From assembly GCA_025174535.1 (NCBI GenBank), contig JALBUN010000003.1, positions 620,001-684,000 of the forward strand: a DNA stretch of 64,000 nucleotides, in the 5' to 3' direction. The position numbers and the translations under genes are program-made. The DNA comes from Cantharellus purpuraceus (lineage: Eukaryota; Basidiomycota; Agaricomycetes; Cantharellales; Hydnaceae). Numbering within the stretch: position 1 is the first letter of the stretch; each line of letters starts with the position of its first letter. This document shows positions 43,316 through 56,110 of this stretch, one piece after another. The notes below the pieces were generated by a model, which saw only the letters and a program-made list of their open reading frames with translations, was not told the origin of the DNA and ran no database searches.

Positions 43316-45850
43316 CTAACTTAAACGGGGTGACAGCGCGACGACGTGGGGTTGAGGGAGCGTGCGCCCTTGAAATTGGTCAGTGCGGAGAGGTTGAAGC
43401 GGTCTTAGCCCTCCGCCACTGCACCGCCGGGTCTGGGTAGCCGGGATACAGGGTGTACTGCGGGTAGGGAAAGTATTGGGTGGGATCCAGGTAGGACATG
43501 ACAGGGGACGGGTGCGGCGAGTGCGGCAGGTGCGGGTCCACTCACAAGCTGAATCGAGGCCTTTGTCGGCAGTGAGCTCAGCAACATTCACATCCTCATC
43601 CCTCTCGTTTTTGAGAGTCCTGGTAGGTAATAAATCGCCAACATTGAGGTTTTTCGCTGCAGGAATCTTGTCATCGCCATCGTCCTGCAGGTGGTCATGT
43701 TCCTCTCCATTCTCGTCACCATTACTTCTTGCCTGCAATTTATAATGGATATATAAGCAATGTGAACTGATGGGAAATCTATATCCTTGAAGAACAAACC
43801 TTTTTCGCAAGTGGTCTCTTGATTTCGTCTCCTTCCTCCCCCTCAGCCCCCCGTTTCCTACTACCCTTCTTAGTACGTGCCTTGGGAGCTGGCTTCTCCC
43901 CAAGGGATCTGGGTTTATTTGCAATCACAGACGATCGTCGTGGTTCATTGGCATTCTCAGTAGTGACCTTACAAGGCGCCATCCCAATCTCTTGGCACAC
44001 ATTTTGCACAGTAACATACCTGTCGGTGGGAGATGGTAAGGGAATAGGTCGACCACTCTCGTCCAGCTCTACATCCCCCGCCACCCGTCGTTGCTCTTCC
44101 TCTTCCTCATCCGAATCTGCGATCGAGAAACTCGGACCCATTATCAACTTTTGCAGCACAGGAGCCTCTTGCGTCGCCCTGCCCTTGCCCTTATTAATTT
44201 GGGGACTAAACGGTTCATGATCATCACTGTCAGATTCACGCGCCAGCACCGAATTGACATTGACGGCGACAGGTGATAGATGAGCACCCAGAGCATTTCC
44301 ATTCTCCAGACCTAGACTGTTAGAGGAACCAGAGCTATGATGTGTAGGTGATCGTGGCTCCGCTGGACTTTGATGTGGCGAATGTTGCGGACCGTCTGCG
44401 GTTGTAGGCGATCCTGGTAAGATGCGTTGTAGAAGCGAAATCAGAGCATCATTGAGCGTCAAAAGCTCCTCCATCTGCGCAGGATCCACCGTCGATTGAA
44501 TCAATGCTGCTAGTAACGGAAGCAATGCTTTTGTACGTCGAATCAGGAGCGGATCCAACTCCTGACGGAACATTGCCTGTGAAGCAGACGACGAAGATGC
44601 TTCTGTCCGCAAGAAAAGCTCCTCCAGTCTGATCTTGCATTCACGTCACTGTGCAGCTACATCGTTCTCGTTCTGTAGAGCATGCGTAAGCGAGACCCTC
44701 ACGAAATTATCGGTATCGTTCCCGCTCACCTTGGGATCGTCGGGGCCCCGTACAGACCTGGTCAATTCGCTCTCTTCGATCATCCCCCAGAGCCTTTACC
44801 CCCTCCTCGACTGCCACCGTCTTCTGCACCCGCCGAACGCGCATGCTTCTCAGCTTCTTCGGTGTTGCGCACACAACAACTCAAAATCTCCCGACATAAC
44901 CTACAACGTTCGTCAATGGCCGCCGCGAGAGCCAAACGCGCGTTAATGGATCCTCACCGTGCCATCTCATTTCCTGCTGGAATGTTGGGGTCCAAGCGGC
45001 GCGTCGTGAAATTAGCCTTGAGACCAACGCTCAAGGCAAGCACACCAGCGTGATCCAGATTGTTCACAGTCAAGTCGAGGTGGAGGAGAAACGTCGATTC
45101 CGGAAGAAACTCTGCGAGTGCAATGGCACCTGCAGAGGTGAGTGAGGTGGAAGAAAGAAAGAGTTGTTTCAGTGATGTATTGAGAGTGAACGCTGTTCGG
45201 AGAGATTGAATCTATGAACGCCATGAGCAGGGCGGGACAGGGGGTAGATACGTACCCCCTTTAAACCTGGACCACAACATGGATTCTTGCTCAAATTCAA
45301 TGTCTCTAAACATGTGTTATATTTATAAGACCCTCATTCGTTCATTGGATCAGATCGGTGAGATACGAGTCCTACTCACCAGCGAGAACGACAAGTATGT
45401 CAATCTTGTTCTCGCTCAAGTTCAGTATCCTGAGTGTCCGATTCCGCTTGAGCACTTGCGCAATGTACGTGGCAACTTTGACAAAAGAAACACAATTGAA
45501 ATAGCGTGATCGGGCGTACCCTGATATCTAGCATAGCCTGAATTGAGAGAGTAGGACCTATGACTTCAGATTGTGATTTATTCAGATATTCCACGTTCAG
45601 TGAACTGAGAGCAGTTTGAAGGGTGGCTGTGGATGGATGTCCGCCTCCCCGCGAACAGCAGAACGAAATGAATTCGACCCGGTGGCACTGAAAAACGCCA
45701 TGGCACACAGTAAGGGGTAGGGTGACATACGTATATGTTCAGCAATTGGGGTGCAAGGTAAGTGGGCGGGCCAAGCTGTCCACCACTTGCCGATAGTTGA
45801 ACGACAGTCACATCTTTCCGACGTGTTGTACAAGTCTAATCTCTGGTATG
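43316..45850 (-). pseudogene. leucine-rich repeat protein, PPP1R37 type, disrupted
   Basis: Minus-strand exons can be traced: 45687-45520, 45475-45380, 45332-45256, 45211-44958, from 44900, a long frame to 43779, and a C-terminal exon from 43736. LRRs read LKRNRTLRILNLSENKID, YNTCLETLNLSKNPCCGPG, LNTSLKQLFLSSTSLTSAG and STFLLHLDLTVNNLDHAG. Then ILSCCVRNTEEAEKHA, IRLEELFLRTE and a low-complexity nuclear-type tail (KARTKKGSRKRG). The set resembles PP1 regulatory subunit 37-like proteins. Three breaks appear: one base short at the 45520/45475 join, one base short in a G run near 44,783, and a TGA at 44652-44650. Two of the three are in G runs, so consensus errors cannot be excluded. The N-terminus and the last exon remain uncertain. 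Confidence 0.6.
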
Positions 45851-46001
45851 CCACGTTCACGGCCAGAAGGACCTGCCTGCATGTGACGCGGACGGCTGAG
45901 TTGTTCCCCCTAGTTTCAAACATCGAGCACTGCGTCCTACATAGATTATATTTCGACTTGTCTTATATCTGCTGTCTACGATTTTCGCTTGGATGACGAT
46001 T

Positions 46002-47333
46002 ATGTCCACCGCCGCTTCTAGATCCGAATATATCACAGATGTTCCCTCAGACCATGTTCACCTTGTCCTTGTGTGTCACCCCGTTCTTCCAAATCCCCCT
46101 AAAAATCATCTCTTCTTTGTGTTTGAAACCTCGGAAATACCTTGCCTACCTTGGCTGGTGCATCCCAGGGGCTGAGGGCTCATTGACGCAGCAGGGCCAT
46201 AGCACTACACCGTTGGACCTTGACGGTGATCTGGATGACAGAGGCTTGTACTACTATGCGACACCCGCGGGTACGGGTGAGTTTTTATTTGATCTATTTA
46301 TCTCTTCCCTAGTAAACAAAGTGCTGACCGTGTGCTCTCCGTCGAGCAAAGGCCTCGGCCAGGCAGTTGATCTGGAAGTGATTAAGGAATGGTCAACCGT
46401 GCCCTCGGAAAGCACGGACACTCGCGATTATTTCCGCAATCAGCTGCTCAAACGTGATGCGTGTTGTGTGTTCACAGGATTTCCCCCCATTTCTGTAAAT
46501 GGGATGCATATCATTCCCTATAACAGGGGCTCTGAGGTATGCCCAGCAGTATTATTATGCTGCCATGATATCTGATCACCTACCCTTCCTTTTTACACCT
46601 CAGTGGTTTCGGCTGATCATAGAGAATCGTCCAAAGTATGAGGAGGAAGTGGGTGATATGACCGACATCAACGATATTCGCAATGGTGTCTTTGTGGTCG
46701 ATTTTGTACACACCATGTTTGATCTACGCCATGCTGTAATACTCAAAGTTCGTCTCGTCAGACCAAATTTCATTTGTCTTTCTCTAACCCCATCACTTCT
46801 CAGACTCCAAACCACTTTCTTGCCACTACTGACATTCCCCAAACCAACCGACCCGTTGAGGGGTCACCTGCGCCCGCAACATGCGTTATACGCTGCATTG
46901 GCTGATAGAACCAGACCGGTGCTTAGTTTTATGTACCCCAAACAATATTGACGCCATTTTCAAGAAACATACCCGATTACCAAAGCCATCAGACCTGTTC
47001 CTGCATTACAATTATGGTGCTGCTGCTGTCAAGTGCTGGGGACACGGGAAAGAAGTCCTTGAAAATCGCCCTAATATTCCTCGCCCGACCCCTTCTAGGA
47101 TCCTGCATGACAGGGCTACCGCAATCCAAAAACGTGACGCGGCGAGACGTGCGAGGGAAGCCGGTGCTGCGAGTGGCGCAGCTGGAGACCGGGCACAATG
47201 GGATGAGGATGATGTCATGCTCTTCTTCTGGGGAAATTCACCAGCCGCAGTGGAACGCCGTCGCAAGAAGGAGCAGGAACACAGTGAGCATATGGAGCAG
47301 TGGCGACAAAAAGTGCCTGAGACTTCAAGCTGA
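46002..47333 (+). pseudogene. HNH endonuclease-domain protein, frame broken twice
   Basis: Exons: to 46276, 46352-46536, 46604-46747, then from 46804. The central exons splice in phase and carry the HNH core: KRDACCVFTGFPPISVNGMH, IIPYNRGSEWF across the junction, DINDIRNGVFVVDFVHTMFD. This type is common in basidiomycetes; the function is unknown. The N-terminus starts at ATG 46002 in one frame (SDHVHLVLVCHPVLP) but KPRKYLAYLGWCIPG continues in another from about 46,110, one T too many. A second shift near 46,860-46,885 separates TPNHFLATTDIPQ from YTLHWLIEPD and the Lys/Arg/Glu tail. Starting at ATG 46039 would avoid the first break. It is divergent from the LRR gene. Confidence 0.6.
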
Positions 47334-47708
47334 CCGTGTGACCGTCCGTGCCGTTCGCTCATTGCAATATTTATAAACACTCCACAACGTCAAGATCAAC
47401 CACAACCTTATATGTAATTTCTAGTGAAAATAAAAGTTAATGTCGTTCTCTACTGGTGACATCACTAGCATGAGGCATGGTTGCAGTCAGTTACAAACAG
47501 TCAAACAAGAACAAGGCCCATAACTGTGATCCCCAACACATATTAAGGAGCGGCACTATGAACCGCGACCACATGTAAGAATACCAGAGAGGGGGAAACA
47601 CAAGAAATCTGAAGCTGGGGAGGGACAGCTCCAGGGTGGAATTGGGAGAGGAATCGTCATAGATAATAACAACAATAAAAGTAATGATAAACTCGGAAAT
47701 CCTCAAAT
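47334..47708. other. intergenic, 3' regions
   Basis: Short A+T-rich region between two convergent genes, with no ORF of interest. Confidence 0.5.
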
Positions 47709-49378
47709 TCATCCTACAAACCGTGCATAGGCACCCGCTACACAACCTATCAGTAGCACTACAACACCAACTATCACACCAACCATCTCCATCATTAATG
47801 TCCTATATTCCTTCACTAACTTCTTCCCACCCTCCGGGTCACGTTTGACAACCTCTATACCTAAAACATCCTCTCCAACTTCTCCCTCCTCACTCCTCGC
47901 ACGGAATGTAGTACGTCGCATCCCAAGTTGAAATATTACTACCCGAGCTAACGCCTCTCGCGTGAGTGCCTCACGCTTGCGTGACCAGCCACGCCGCGGA
48001 TATACGCAAGAGAAAAGCACTGGAATTTGAGCTGTGACGAGACTCAATAGCAGGCGAAGTTCCACTTTAACTGGTGTCTGAGGTATGCCAAGATAAGTGG
48101 AGAGGGAGGGACCAAGAAGATGTCGTGAAAGTGCGCAATTGTGTTCGAATGACCTTGGGAATGGGGCACGGTCTGACGTGGCTAGAAGGATGGGAACCGT
48201 CGGGAATGAAGGTCGAGGAAACCCATGAGGGGGTGACTCGATTGTGAGAAGGTGCACTACAGTTGACATAAGGAATTTGGTTGCCACGTGTGGGGAGGTG
48301 AAATGTTTACGAAGAATCGCAGAGTCCACACCCAAATAGAACCCAATATGTCGCCATGCCGCAATAAAAGATGCTTGAGATCTTAGTGGGGAAGGAAAGG
48401 GGAGGGGATATAAGCGTATAAGGCACCAAAGTGGTGCTGCACAGAAAGAGCCTAACCTGCCGAACTGGATTTAGCATGACAATCACACCAAAATTTGCTT
48501 TTCATACGTTGCCGCCATGTCTTCCTGATTAATAGGAATTCCATCATCCTCTACACTGTACGAGCTGGTAGAGAAAGTGAACCGTTCCATGATGCGGCGT
48601 CGGGCTACTCCGTGGAGCAGGCGAACGCGTAGAGCAGCCTTCCAACCGTCTCCTCCAGGGTCGAGATGGCTGACATGTTTAGATCCCCCTTCTGAAGGCA
48701 GAGTCCCTGAGCTAGTGCAGCCCATGACATCCAACACAAATTGAAAGGTTTCAAGAAGACGCGAATATGTCCTGTCATTCATTTCGGGAGTAATTTCTGC
48801 CCACTGGTACGAATTTGAGTTCCGTTTTGGAGGCACCAAGTAGGATACCGACTGGAGAACCCGAGTGATTCGAGGGCTATATAATGTATAAGAAATTGAT
48901 GGATTACAAAATAAGTGAACACCCACCTAGAAAATCCCCCTGCAAGGCTAAAGTGCATTAAACACTGCATGATTGAGACAGAATGGTGTAAAAAGAATGC
49001 CTGCGCTTCGCGTAATTCCGAAGGGCTTGCTGCTATATCATCAGGAGGTAAGCGCGAGACATCGTCGAGTAGTATTTGCGACGGTCCTCCAGGTTCTGAA
49101 GTCGCATCTGACCGGAGACGATCGAGTAAATCCACTCCAGTGCTGGAAGACGTGCTAGAGAACATTGATTGGAGAGCCTCGTCACACAAAGGATCACCCT
49201 TGGACCTCCATTCTTCGAGTTCTGATCCTTTCAAGCAATTGGAATCCCATTCAAAAATATGGTCCCACTTCTCCACCACGTCCCCGTTCCGTAAGGTTTC
49301 GACTTGCAAAGGATCTTTTAGGCGAATGATACGCGATGAATTAATAGGTTTAGAAAATTCTCCAACATAGAAAGGCAT
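47709..49378 (-). CDS. MpaB-type (DUF2236) oxygenase-like protein
   Basis: Three exons: 49378-48927, 48876-48508, 48456-47709 (introns 50 and 51 nt), 522 residues, phases consistent. The central block (IMQCLMHFSLAGGFSSPR, VLQSVSYLV, TFQFVLDVMG, LRVRLLHGVARRRI and FIAAWRHIGFYLGVDS) has the layout of the ER-bound oxygenase mpaB/rubber oxygenase family: a helical haem-type fold whose Arg/His residues in RVRLLHGVARRR lie at the cofactor site. The best-studied member cleaves a prenyl side chain in mycophenolate synthesis. A C-terminal hydrophobic helix (VGVIVGVVVLLIGCVAGAY) suggests a membrane tail anchor. No biosynthetic neighbours are visible, so the substrate cannot be inferred. The start at 49378 is the first in-frame ATG; no signal peptide is evident. 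Confidence 0.75.
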
Positions 49379-50109
49379 GACAATATCGTGTTTGTTGTGC
49401 TGAAGAGCAGCCAGATAAGACTTTGTAACTTCAGGAGTTAGGAGAGTGTATCACGTGTTACCAGGCTTCCATTTCCAAATGAGCCAGTACCCTGTTGCTC
49501 TCAAAATACCTTCAGGTAGATTAGAGAGTAGAGGTGCGATTGTTAGCAATTTGGAAGAGCTCTCATTGCTTCACTGACTCTGGCTGAGTCATCGTCATTT
49601 ATCACGTGATGCACATGCACAATCAGTATGTCCTGAAAGTCATTACAGTAATTAATTGACTGGGTCAGCTTTAATACTCTCTAGGGTCGTATGGCGAATC
49701 CAAGATGAACTAAATTCAGGTTGTATGTGCATGTACACCATTGAATGAGAATGTGGTCACAACTCGAAGCAAGGACATATTTATGTAAATGAAAGAAGGA
49801 AAAATTATCATTGTCGTCGTCAAGCTGTGCAGCGTTTAGTAAACAGAAATACAAACAGACAAACAGACATGCAGCGGTATCCCGGACTTAACAAGGCCAG
49901 ATAAGAATGTCAGTTTAGACGGTGCCGGTATAGTTTCCACCGCCCTTTTGGAGATGGTCGCCCCACCCTTAAATCACAATATATGCTACAATTCCCCCCT
50001 GCACCACGTCGATTCTTCTACGGCTCACCCTGTGGTCCGCGTAATGCAGGTGGAGTTGAATATGTCCCCTGGATGAGCCCTGCTCGCACTATTCGTCGCG
50101 AGCGAAGGA
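49379..50109. other. intergenic region, about 730 bp
   Basis: It contains the promoter of the MpaB-type gene and the 3' end of the CCCH gene. A repeated ACAAACAGAC motif occurs at about 49,850-49,870. No ORF or RNA gene recognised. Confidence 0.45.
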
Positions 50110-52320
50110 TTACTTCGCATCCTCGTCCATTGCGAACAAACCATCCGCGTCATCATTAGTGATCACGGGCCCCGAGAGCGGGCTCGACAATGGATGCGAG
50201 GCCCACTGCTGTCTCCTAAAGCCCATGCCCATCGTGCCGGAACCAGGGCTTGGGCCCCCACTATTACCGGTGGGAGTGCTTATGCCACCGCTTCTCGACC
50301 CGAATGATGGCAGCCGATCAAAGGGATCACGACTTATGGCGGATGGACTTCCTTGGCTCAATCCCGTTAAATAGTCTCCAGATAACGAGAGCCCACTGCT
50401 CATTCCACGTCCCACGGTGGTCCCCAAGCCGGAGCTTGGGCTACCAGCATGCAAGCCAGGAATGTGATGCGGACTCGAGCTTGTTCCAAGGGTCACAGGG
50501 GGTTTGATGTGGATACGACTTAAACCTGCAGCCAGGCCCTGCGGCAGACTCTGCCCAGGTGCATGTTCCTGCAGCGCCCGCGCGGACGGGCTAAGTGGAT
50601 TGCCGTTGAAAATCTCTTCCCCTGCTCCTGGGATCGGGCGTGGCTGTTGGATATTAAAGCTATTTGACGTAGACGTTGCGGGATGCGGTTGTGGTTGGGG
50701 CCGGTTGAAGCCGTACAGCCCAGTAAGAGGTGAAGAAAATCCACCTGTCGAGGGCGATTCTGCACCATTGAAGCCAAAGTGAACATTACTCGGATGTGCG
50801 GTATTGGGAGAATCAGAGAAGGTACGGGAGGCCGGCATAGAGGGACGTCGGGGCATAAAACCTGTCGAGACATTTGAAGTGCCAAGCAGCGACGGGCTAG
50901 GGCCACCACTACGCTGCATATCAGAGGTATTCTCATTCCATATGTTCTTGACATTGTCCATGAGACTTGCAGCCGGCACAGAGCGAGAATATCGATGGTG
51001 CTGCTCCATGGTGGGTCGCTGCCCTCCTGTGCGGCTCCATCTCCGCTTCTTCTCCTCATCCGTCAAAAGTTCATTCAAGCTGGACGGTAAGAATTCCTCT
51101 AAATCATCTTCATCGTCATGAAGTCCTCCAAGCGCCGAACCCATGATGTCCCATCCACGAATTCCACCAAGAGAAGTAGCGGCACCACCACTAACCACTG
51201 TGTTCGTGGTGGCCTTGATCTGAGTGCTAGTAGATGAGTCCCGATCGAGGCTATACGACATAAAGATAGATTTAGTTCCAGGTGCAGAAAATGGCGACGA
51301 TGGCGGCATTGGGGCGCCTGCGCCTACGCCTGAGCCAGTCGGAGAGGTGGAGGGAGAGAAGCCGTTGATACGTTGCCCTGGTTGAGATGCTTGCTGAGAT
51401 GTAGGCGTATGACCAGGAGAAGAACGGGGAGGCGATCCTATTGGGCCGAAACCGAAATCCCCAGAACCGTTCTGACGGGAATAACCACGACGAGTAGAAG
51501 GCGTAGAAAGAGGGAGAGGGCTTGGCCGTTGAGTGTCTTGTTGAGGCGGAGTAGAAGCGTTGTTAGGCGCTGTAGCAGAGGGGTTTTGAGTCGGCGCCAT
51601 CGCATCCTCACTGGACCTGGTACTGAGGCCTGGAGCAGTCCCTGCAATTTCACCCTTTCCTAATGACTCAACCCGTTTCGTCTGTGTTTGAGCCTGTAAT
51701 GGTTGATCAAAGTCGTCCGGTAAGCCGAACGGGAAGTCTGTGTCCCGCAATGGGGGTGCCGGAGCAGAAGGTGATATCGTCGCCTTCGAGATGGAAATGG
51801 GTGCAGCACCCCTAGCCACACCTCGCCCAATTCCGATGCGCAGGCTTTCCTCTTTGATACCACTACCCGTTTTTCGACGGTCTCCTCGGGTACCTCCACT
51901 GCCCCCCGCAGCATTCGCCGCTTGCTGCGCAGCCTTCTTATTTTTTCTATCCATGGACATCGGTTGACCAGGGAGAATATGCGCCAGAGCACATTTGTGG
52001 CCGAACTTGCAATTGCCCTTGACAAACCACTGGCAGACGTCCTTCTGCTGTCCAGGTTCTATAAGGTGGTGCGAGAATGGACAAGATGACCCCGCAGTAC
52101 ATTGCCCAAGCTTAAAAAACTTGCAAGGCACGTGAGAGAGGTCCTTAGCTACGCCTGCGTCTCAGAAATTTTTGTGTTGGGTGTCTGCCAAGTCGCACTC
52201 ACCTTTGGTCTGCCCGCTCTTCGCTTTCGACCCGTTCTTATCTTTGTCTCTGTCACTGTCACGGTCTCGCCCACGATCGCTGAGACCGCCATCGACAGAC
52301 TCCACCTTCTCGCTGGGCAT
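50110..52320 (-). CDS. CCCH zinc-finger protein (Lee1 type)
   Basis: Two exons: 52320-52203 and 52154-50110 (48-nt intron, phase 1), 720 residues. Exon 1 encodes a basic/acidic RGRDRDSDRDKDK-like stretch. Near residues 46-90 are two CCCH fingers, C-x7-C-x5-C-x3-H: CKFFKLGQCTAGSSCPFSH and CQWFVKGNCKFGHKCALAH. The remaining 600 residues are Ser/Pro/Gly rich and disordered, ending in an acidic MDEDAK. Fungal Lee1-like proteins share this N-terminal pair of fingers and long tail; RNA binding is expected but no target is known. Skipping exon 1 would lose the start codon: the finger exon has GTG, not ATG, just before PCKFF, so the upstream exon is needed. Confidence 0.85.
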
Positions 52321-54469
52321 GTTGGCAAAACTACACAATCCACTTCAAAAACGCCACAAGTTGCACAAAAACAAGACACAAGACGACGTGATGGAATAGC
52401 GAGAGTGATGAACAAGAATGCAGATCCGATAAGTCAGTACAGAGGCACACTGATTATATAGAGGGGCGGGTCAGGCGGAAGCTGGCCAGAATGTGCAAGC
52501 TCGCGTTTCGTAGTCCGACAAGCGCTCAGTGTATCCGGTCTGGCGTACACAATTTATAGGGGCTCGGAAACGGACTGCTACTTGCTGATATACCACACAC
52601 ATAAACCAGTCCAATCCCTTTGGAAGTCAGAATTCCCTATGAAAACACTCCCTCCAAAAGCGAAAAAAAAAAAAAACAGGTAGTCTCTGACAACGCACTT
52701 GGAATATTTGACAATAAAGTCAAACATGGTCAGAGTCGGACACAAGAATTGATACGCACAGGGGGCCGTGATCAACCTTTCATGCCACCCCCTGTGGCGT
52801 ACCATATGGTGGGTGGCACGAACTCTATCCTTATGAACTCTACCTTAGAGTTGAAGTAGGGTGACGCAAAATAGATGCCAATGTAGGACTCTTAAGTCAG
52901 GATCATCGCATCTAGTAACGTTGGCAAAGAAATCGGTAGTTTCTATCTTGCTGTAATCTCACGCGCACAGCAATGGCATCAACCGAAGCACCCAGCATCC
53001 GCCAACCACTACCCCGCATCTGGCTTACCCTAGATTAGCACATCAGGAGGCATAGGGTGAGAAGGACGATGACCCATTCACAGGAGTGTCTGGAGCTGTG
53101 GCCCTTTACGTTCTTTCCATATATGCATACGAATCGTGTGAAGCGCAAAAGCTGCCCGTACACAAGATGACGCAGCTAGTAGTAGGCAAGCACTTGGCGA
53201 TAAGTAACAAGGTGGAACCAACGTGACGACTTGATAAGGAAAGTTTCGAGAACAAGAAAAGCCTTAGTTAGCGACCCGAACAGCCTGTGAACAGCTTTAA
53301 GATCATCGTAAAGCGTTCAGTGGAGCAATCGGGCAAATAAGAATAGCTGGCGGGTTTGGAGCAATACTTGGGGAGATGGCCCTGTAAGCCTCGAGATAGC
53401 CGTACCCAGTGACCTATAGGACAACGTCAGAGCCCTAAGTACAGACCAATAATAATGAGATAACTTTTGTGACAAAGAACCGGAGATACTCGACCGGACC
53501 AGACCGTACCCAGTTTCTCCGCGTACTAGGAGGCTAGGGTCTTCCAGTCTGCCCGATCACAGCATAGTTGTGTATGAACGTATGCATTTGAGGGGCCCTG
53601 TGAGTGGCGGGCTGTGTTATAAGAGAGGCGAAATGGCAACAAGCCAATAGACGGGTCACCCGAATTCGAGGTAAGAATAGCATTCCCACACCAGGAATTA
53701 CATAAGTAATCTAGTCTAGCTATTTAGTACCTCGGCACTGTCCAATAACATCCGCCGCTCGCATATTCCAACATGTTGCCATTTGGAGTAGTTTCAGAAA
53801 GTAGTACATGTAAGAGTCTGCGCAAGTCTAGCGCACCTTCAAGACTTGAAGAAGTTCAAGTAGTAAACGTAACGTTTGAACTATCATACTCACGTGATTG
53901 TAGTCTTTGTCGAATTTTTTAAGGTTGACGGCGGACGTTTGTTCTGCTTCCGCGTCATTGCTCAGAACACATGAAAACTAGACATACCAGAAGCCGAACG
54001 TTGCATATACTAGGGCTTGGATTACATGCTCTTATAAGTAAGTGATACTTCGTGACAATAATTTGGGATCTGTGGGTAGTACGATAGGATGTTACTGTAA
54101 TAGCCTCAGCGGCTGAAACAGACAGCCATGAATCTGTCTGCTGAACTGGGTTTACCAATTCCAAGTTGTCTCACTATACCCAACTTGGGCGTTGATTAGG
54201 TATCGAAGTATTGAATTTCCAGCTTGAGTAATATCTCCTACGTTAGATTCAATGATAGATAGCCACTCGCCCGGGCGTCAGCCTGCCTCAATACGCCTTT
54301 TATCAATTACAATGGTTACTAGCACACGTCCTTTGTATGATGGCTTGGACGGTTCACTGGGAGGCATTAATAGAAGTAAGTTACTGGTCATGGTGCCACT
54401 CACACCTTGCCTTGTCTACAAACTCAACAAACGTATCCTGCGGAAACTGCTGTCCAAAGCACACTACCC
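52321..54469. other. intergenic region, about 2.1 kb
   Basis: Promoter of the CCCH gene, then sequence without recognisable coding content. An A14 run lies at about 52,663. Small frames at 52578-52859 and 53955-54473 look like chance. No repeat of the transposon families was seen here. Confidence 0.45.
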
Positions 54470-56110
54470 TTAGAGGTTAACTATCTGCCAAGATAAGGAC
54501 ATTCGGGACCTGGGGCTTAGCCTCGGCATCGGCGTTGATGCCAGTTGCGGTAATCTAGGCGAGCAAACATCTGCCTGCTGCATATGTGATAATCGATCGG
54601 TGCGCATGGTAGAAGAACATGGTTGAACTGTTGACTCACCAGACATCACAGCGAAAACGTTTAACTTGATTCTCCTGGTGTCGCTTTGCACTACTTTCAC
54701 AAGTGAATCGTACACGGCTTTATGAAAATATGACGTCAACCTTGTAACACGGTGGGGCTCAACTGTTGCATGAACTAACCACACAACACATTCAAACCTG
54801 GCTGGTGGGCTGGTGCAACGACATTCTTGAGTGCTGGACGTGTAATTGTAATAGGGGTTATCAGTTGAGTTTCCCGCCATACATATTGGGTGCTCCAGGC
54901 ATCGACCGACAACAGGAAGACGACGATATGTGTGGGAAATATCGTTCGCCGGTGTAGTATTCACAGCAGTCACATTCTGAACTTTGTAGTTATCGGAAGC
55001 GTTGTGGTTAGGAGCAGGAATCTAGTCACAATTTGTAAGGGTGTGCCTAAGTGTAGTACTTGACTAGTTGATACCTCGAAAGGGCCTACTGTGCCCATAT
55101 TGTTCGGACTACCCCACCAGTTTTGAAACTCTTGATTATAATTCACCGAGACGGGCAGGGAGTGCGCTGTTGAATTGACCATAAACGAATCTGGCAAGAA
55201 TGTGTATACAACAATGGACAGACCTGTGGGCATACCATACATACTGCGAGAGGTGTGAGTTGTTCCTGTGTGGATGAGATCTTGAGATACTAGCTGTAAA
55301 TAAGCACTGGTGCATAAGTGGATACATTTTAAATGTACGAACAAGAGTCGGAAACGCTCATGCGTGATGGTGTCTGGTTCGTTGCTGGTTGGTGTGAGCG
55401 GCTCTCATCTTTCAGGTGAGCTAGACACAATATGGCTATGAAAATAACGCAGAGGAATGTGGGACGAGTGCCTACAGGTCTGGAACCGTGGCGTGACGTC
55501 TTCGTTCCATACCGACGGCCATTGCGAATCCGTAGTCATTTCTTCTTGGTACATCGTAAGCTTCTGATCATTTTAGTTGAGGACATTAGCTTGGGCATGG
55601 ATTATCGATGAAGACCACGCACTTAGATAGTAAGTAGCACAATAGGGATAAGGAGCGTTAGTGACTGGGACTGCCACTTATATGGCACCAGTGACGTATG
55701 TATACACCCGCTTAGTCCCATCAATTTCCCATAATTCATCATATAACGTGATATCCAACCTTGCGGGCTTGGAGAAGCGGGCGTATGAATACTGGCCTCC
55801 ATAAATGTTGTAATAACTTCCACTTGCCCCTTTGTTGTATCAATACTAATATAACGCATACGGAGGTGCACTTACTCAAACCGCCCACTGATACATCTCT
55901 CGTGTATAATGAATAATAGAACGAACACGTGGTTTAATCAACGTTTGTATGGTCTGAGTTCTCGGACGGCGTACAGGAGCGCTAACCCCAGGCCGTGGGG
56001 TAGATCATCATATTTTAGGCTTGGCGCTCTCTCAACAGTTAATAACCGTCGCAATCGCTGAAGTGCTACAGTTGGAGACATGAATAGGGCTTCAAGAGGA
56101 ACATTCAATT
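54470..56110 (-). pseudogene. possible decayed secreted or membrane protein gene
   Basis: Several minus-strand pieces look coding but do not join: 54473-54973 and 54970-55344 carry NSTDNPYYNYTSSTQEC, FLPDSFMVNSTAHSLPVSV and WWGSPNNMGTVGPFE, rich in N-glycosylation-type NxS/T sites. A possible intron (GTATCAACTAG...TGACTAG) lies near 55,030-55,080. Near 55,430-55,500 is a hydrophobic FLCVIFIAILCLAHL. At 55,640-55,900 there are competing frames (YNIYGGQYSYARF, EIDGTKRVYTYVTG). Together they suggest a type I or II membrane glycoprotein eroded by stops. I cannot name a family and the strand assignment is tentative. Confidence 0.25.

Noticed and set aside
44750..44783. A 26-nt intron that would restore the LRR gene frame (GTAAAG...CGAAG)
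   Set aside because: It is far shorter than any other intron in the window (47 nt or more) and has no room for a branch site; a one-base loss in the G run is simpler.
55440..55550. Resemblance of a short minus-strand peptide (SVWNEDVTPRFQ) to the N-terminus of ABC transporters
   Set aside because: A dozen residues without the following membrane helices or ATP-binding motifs are not enough.
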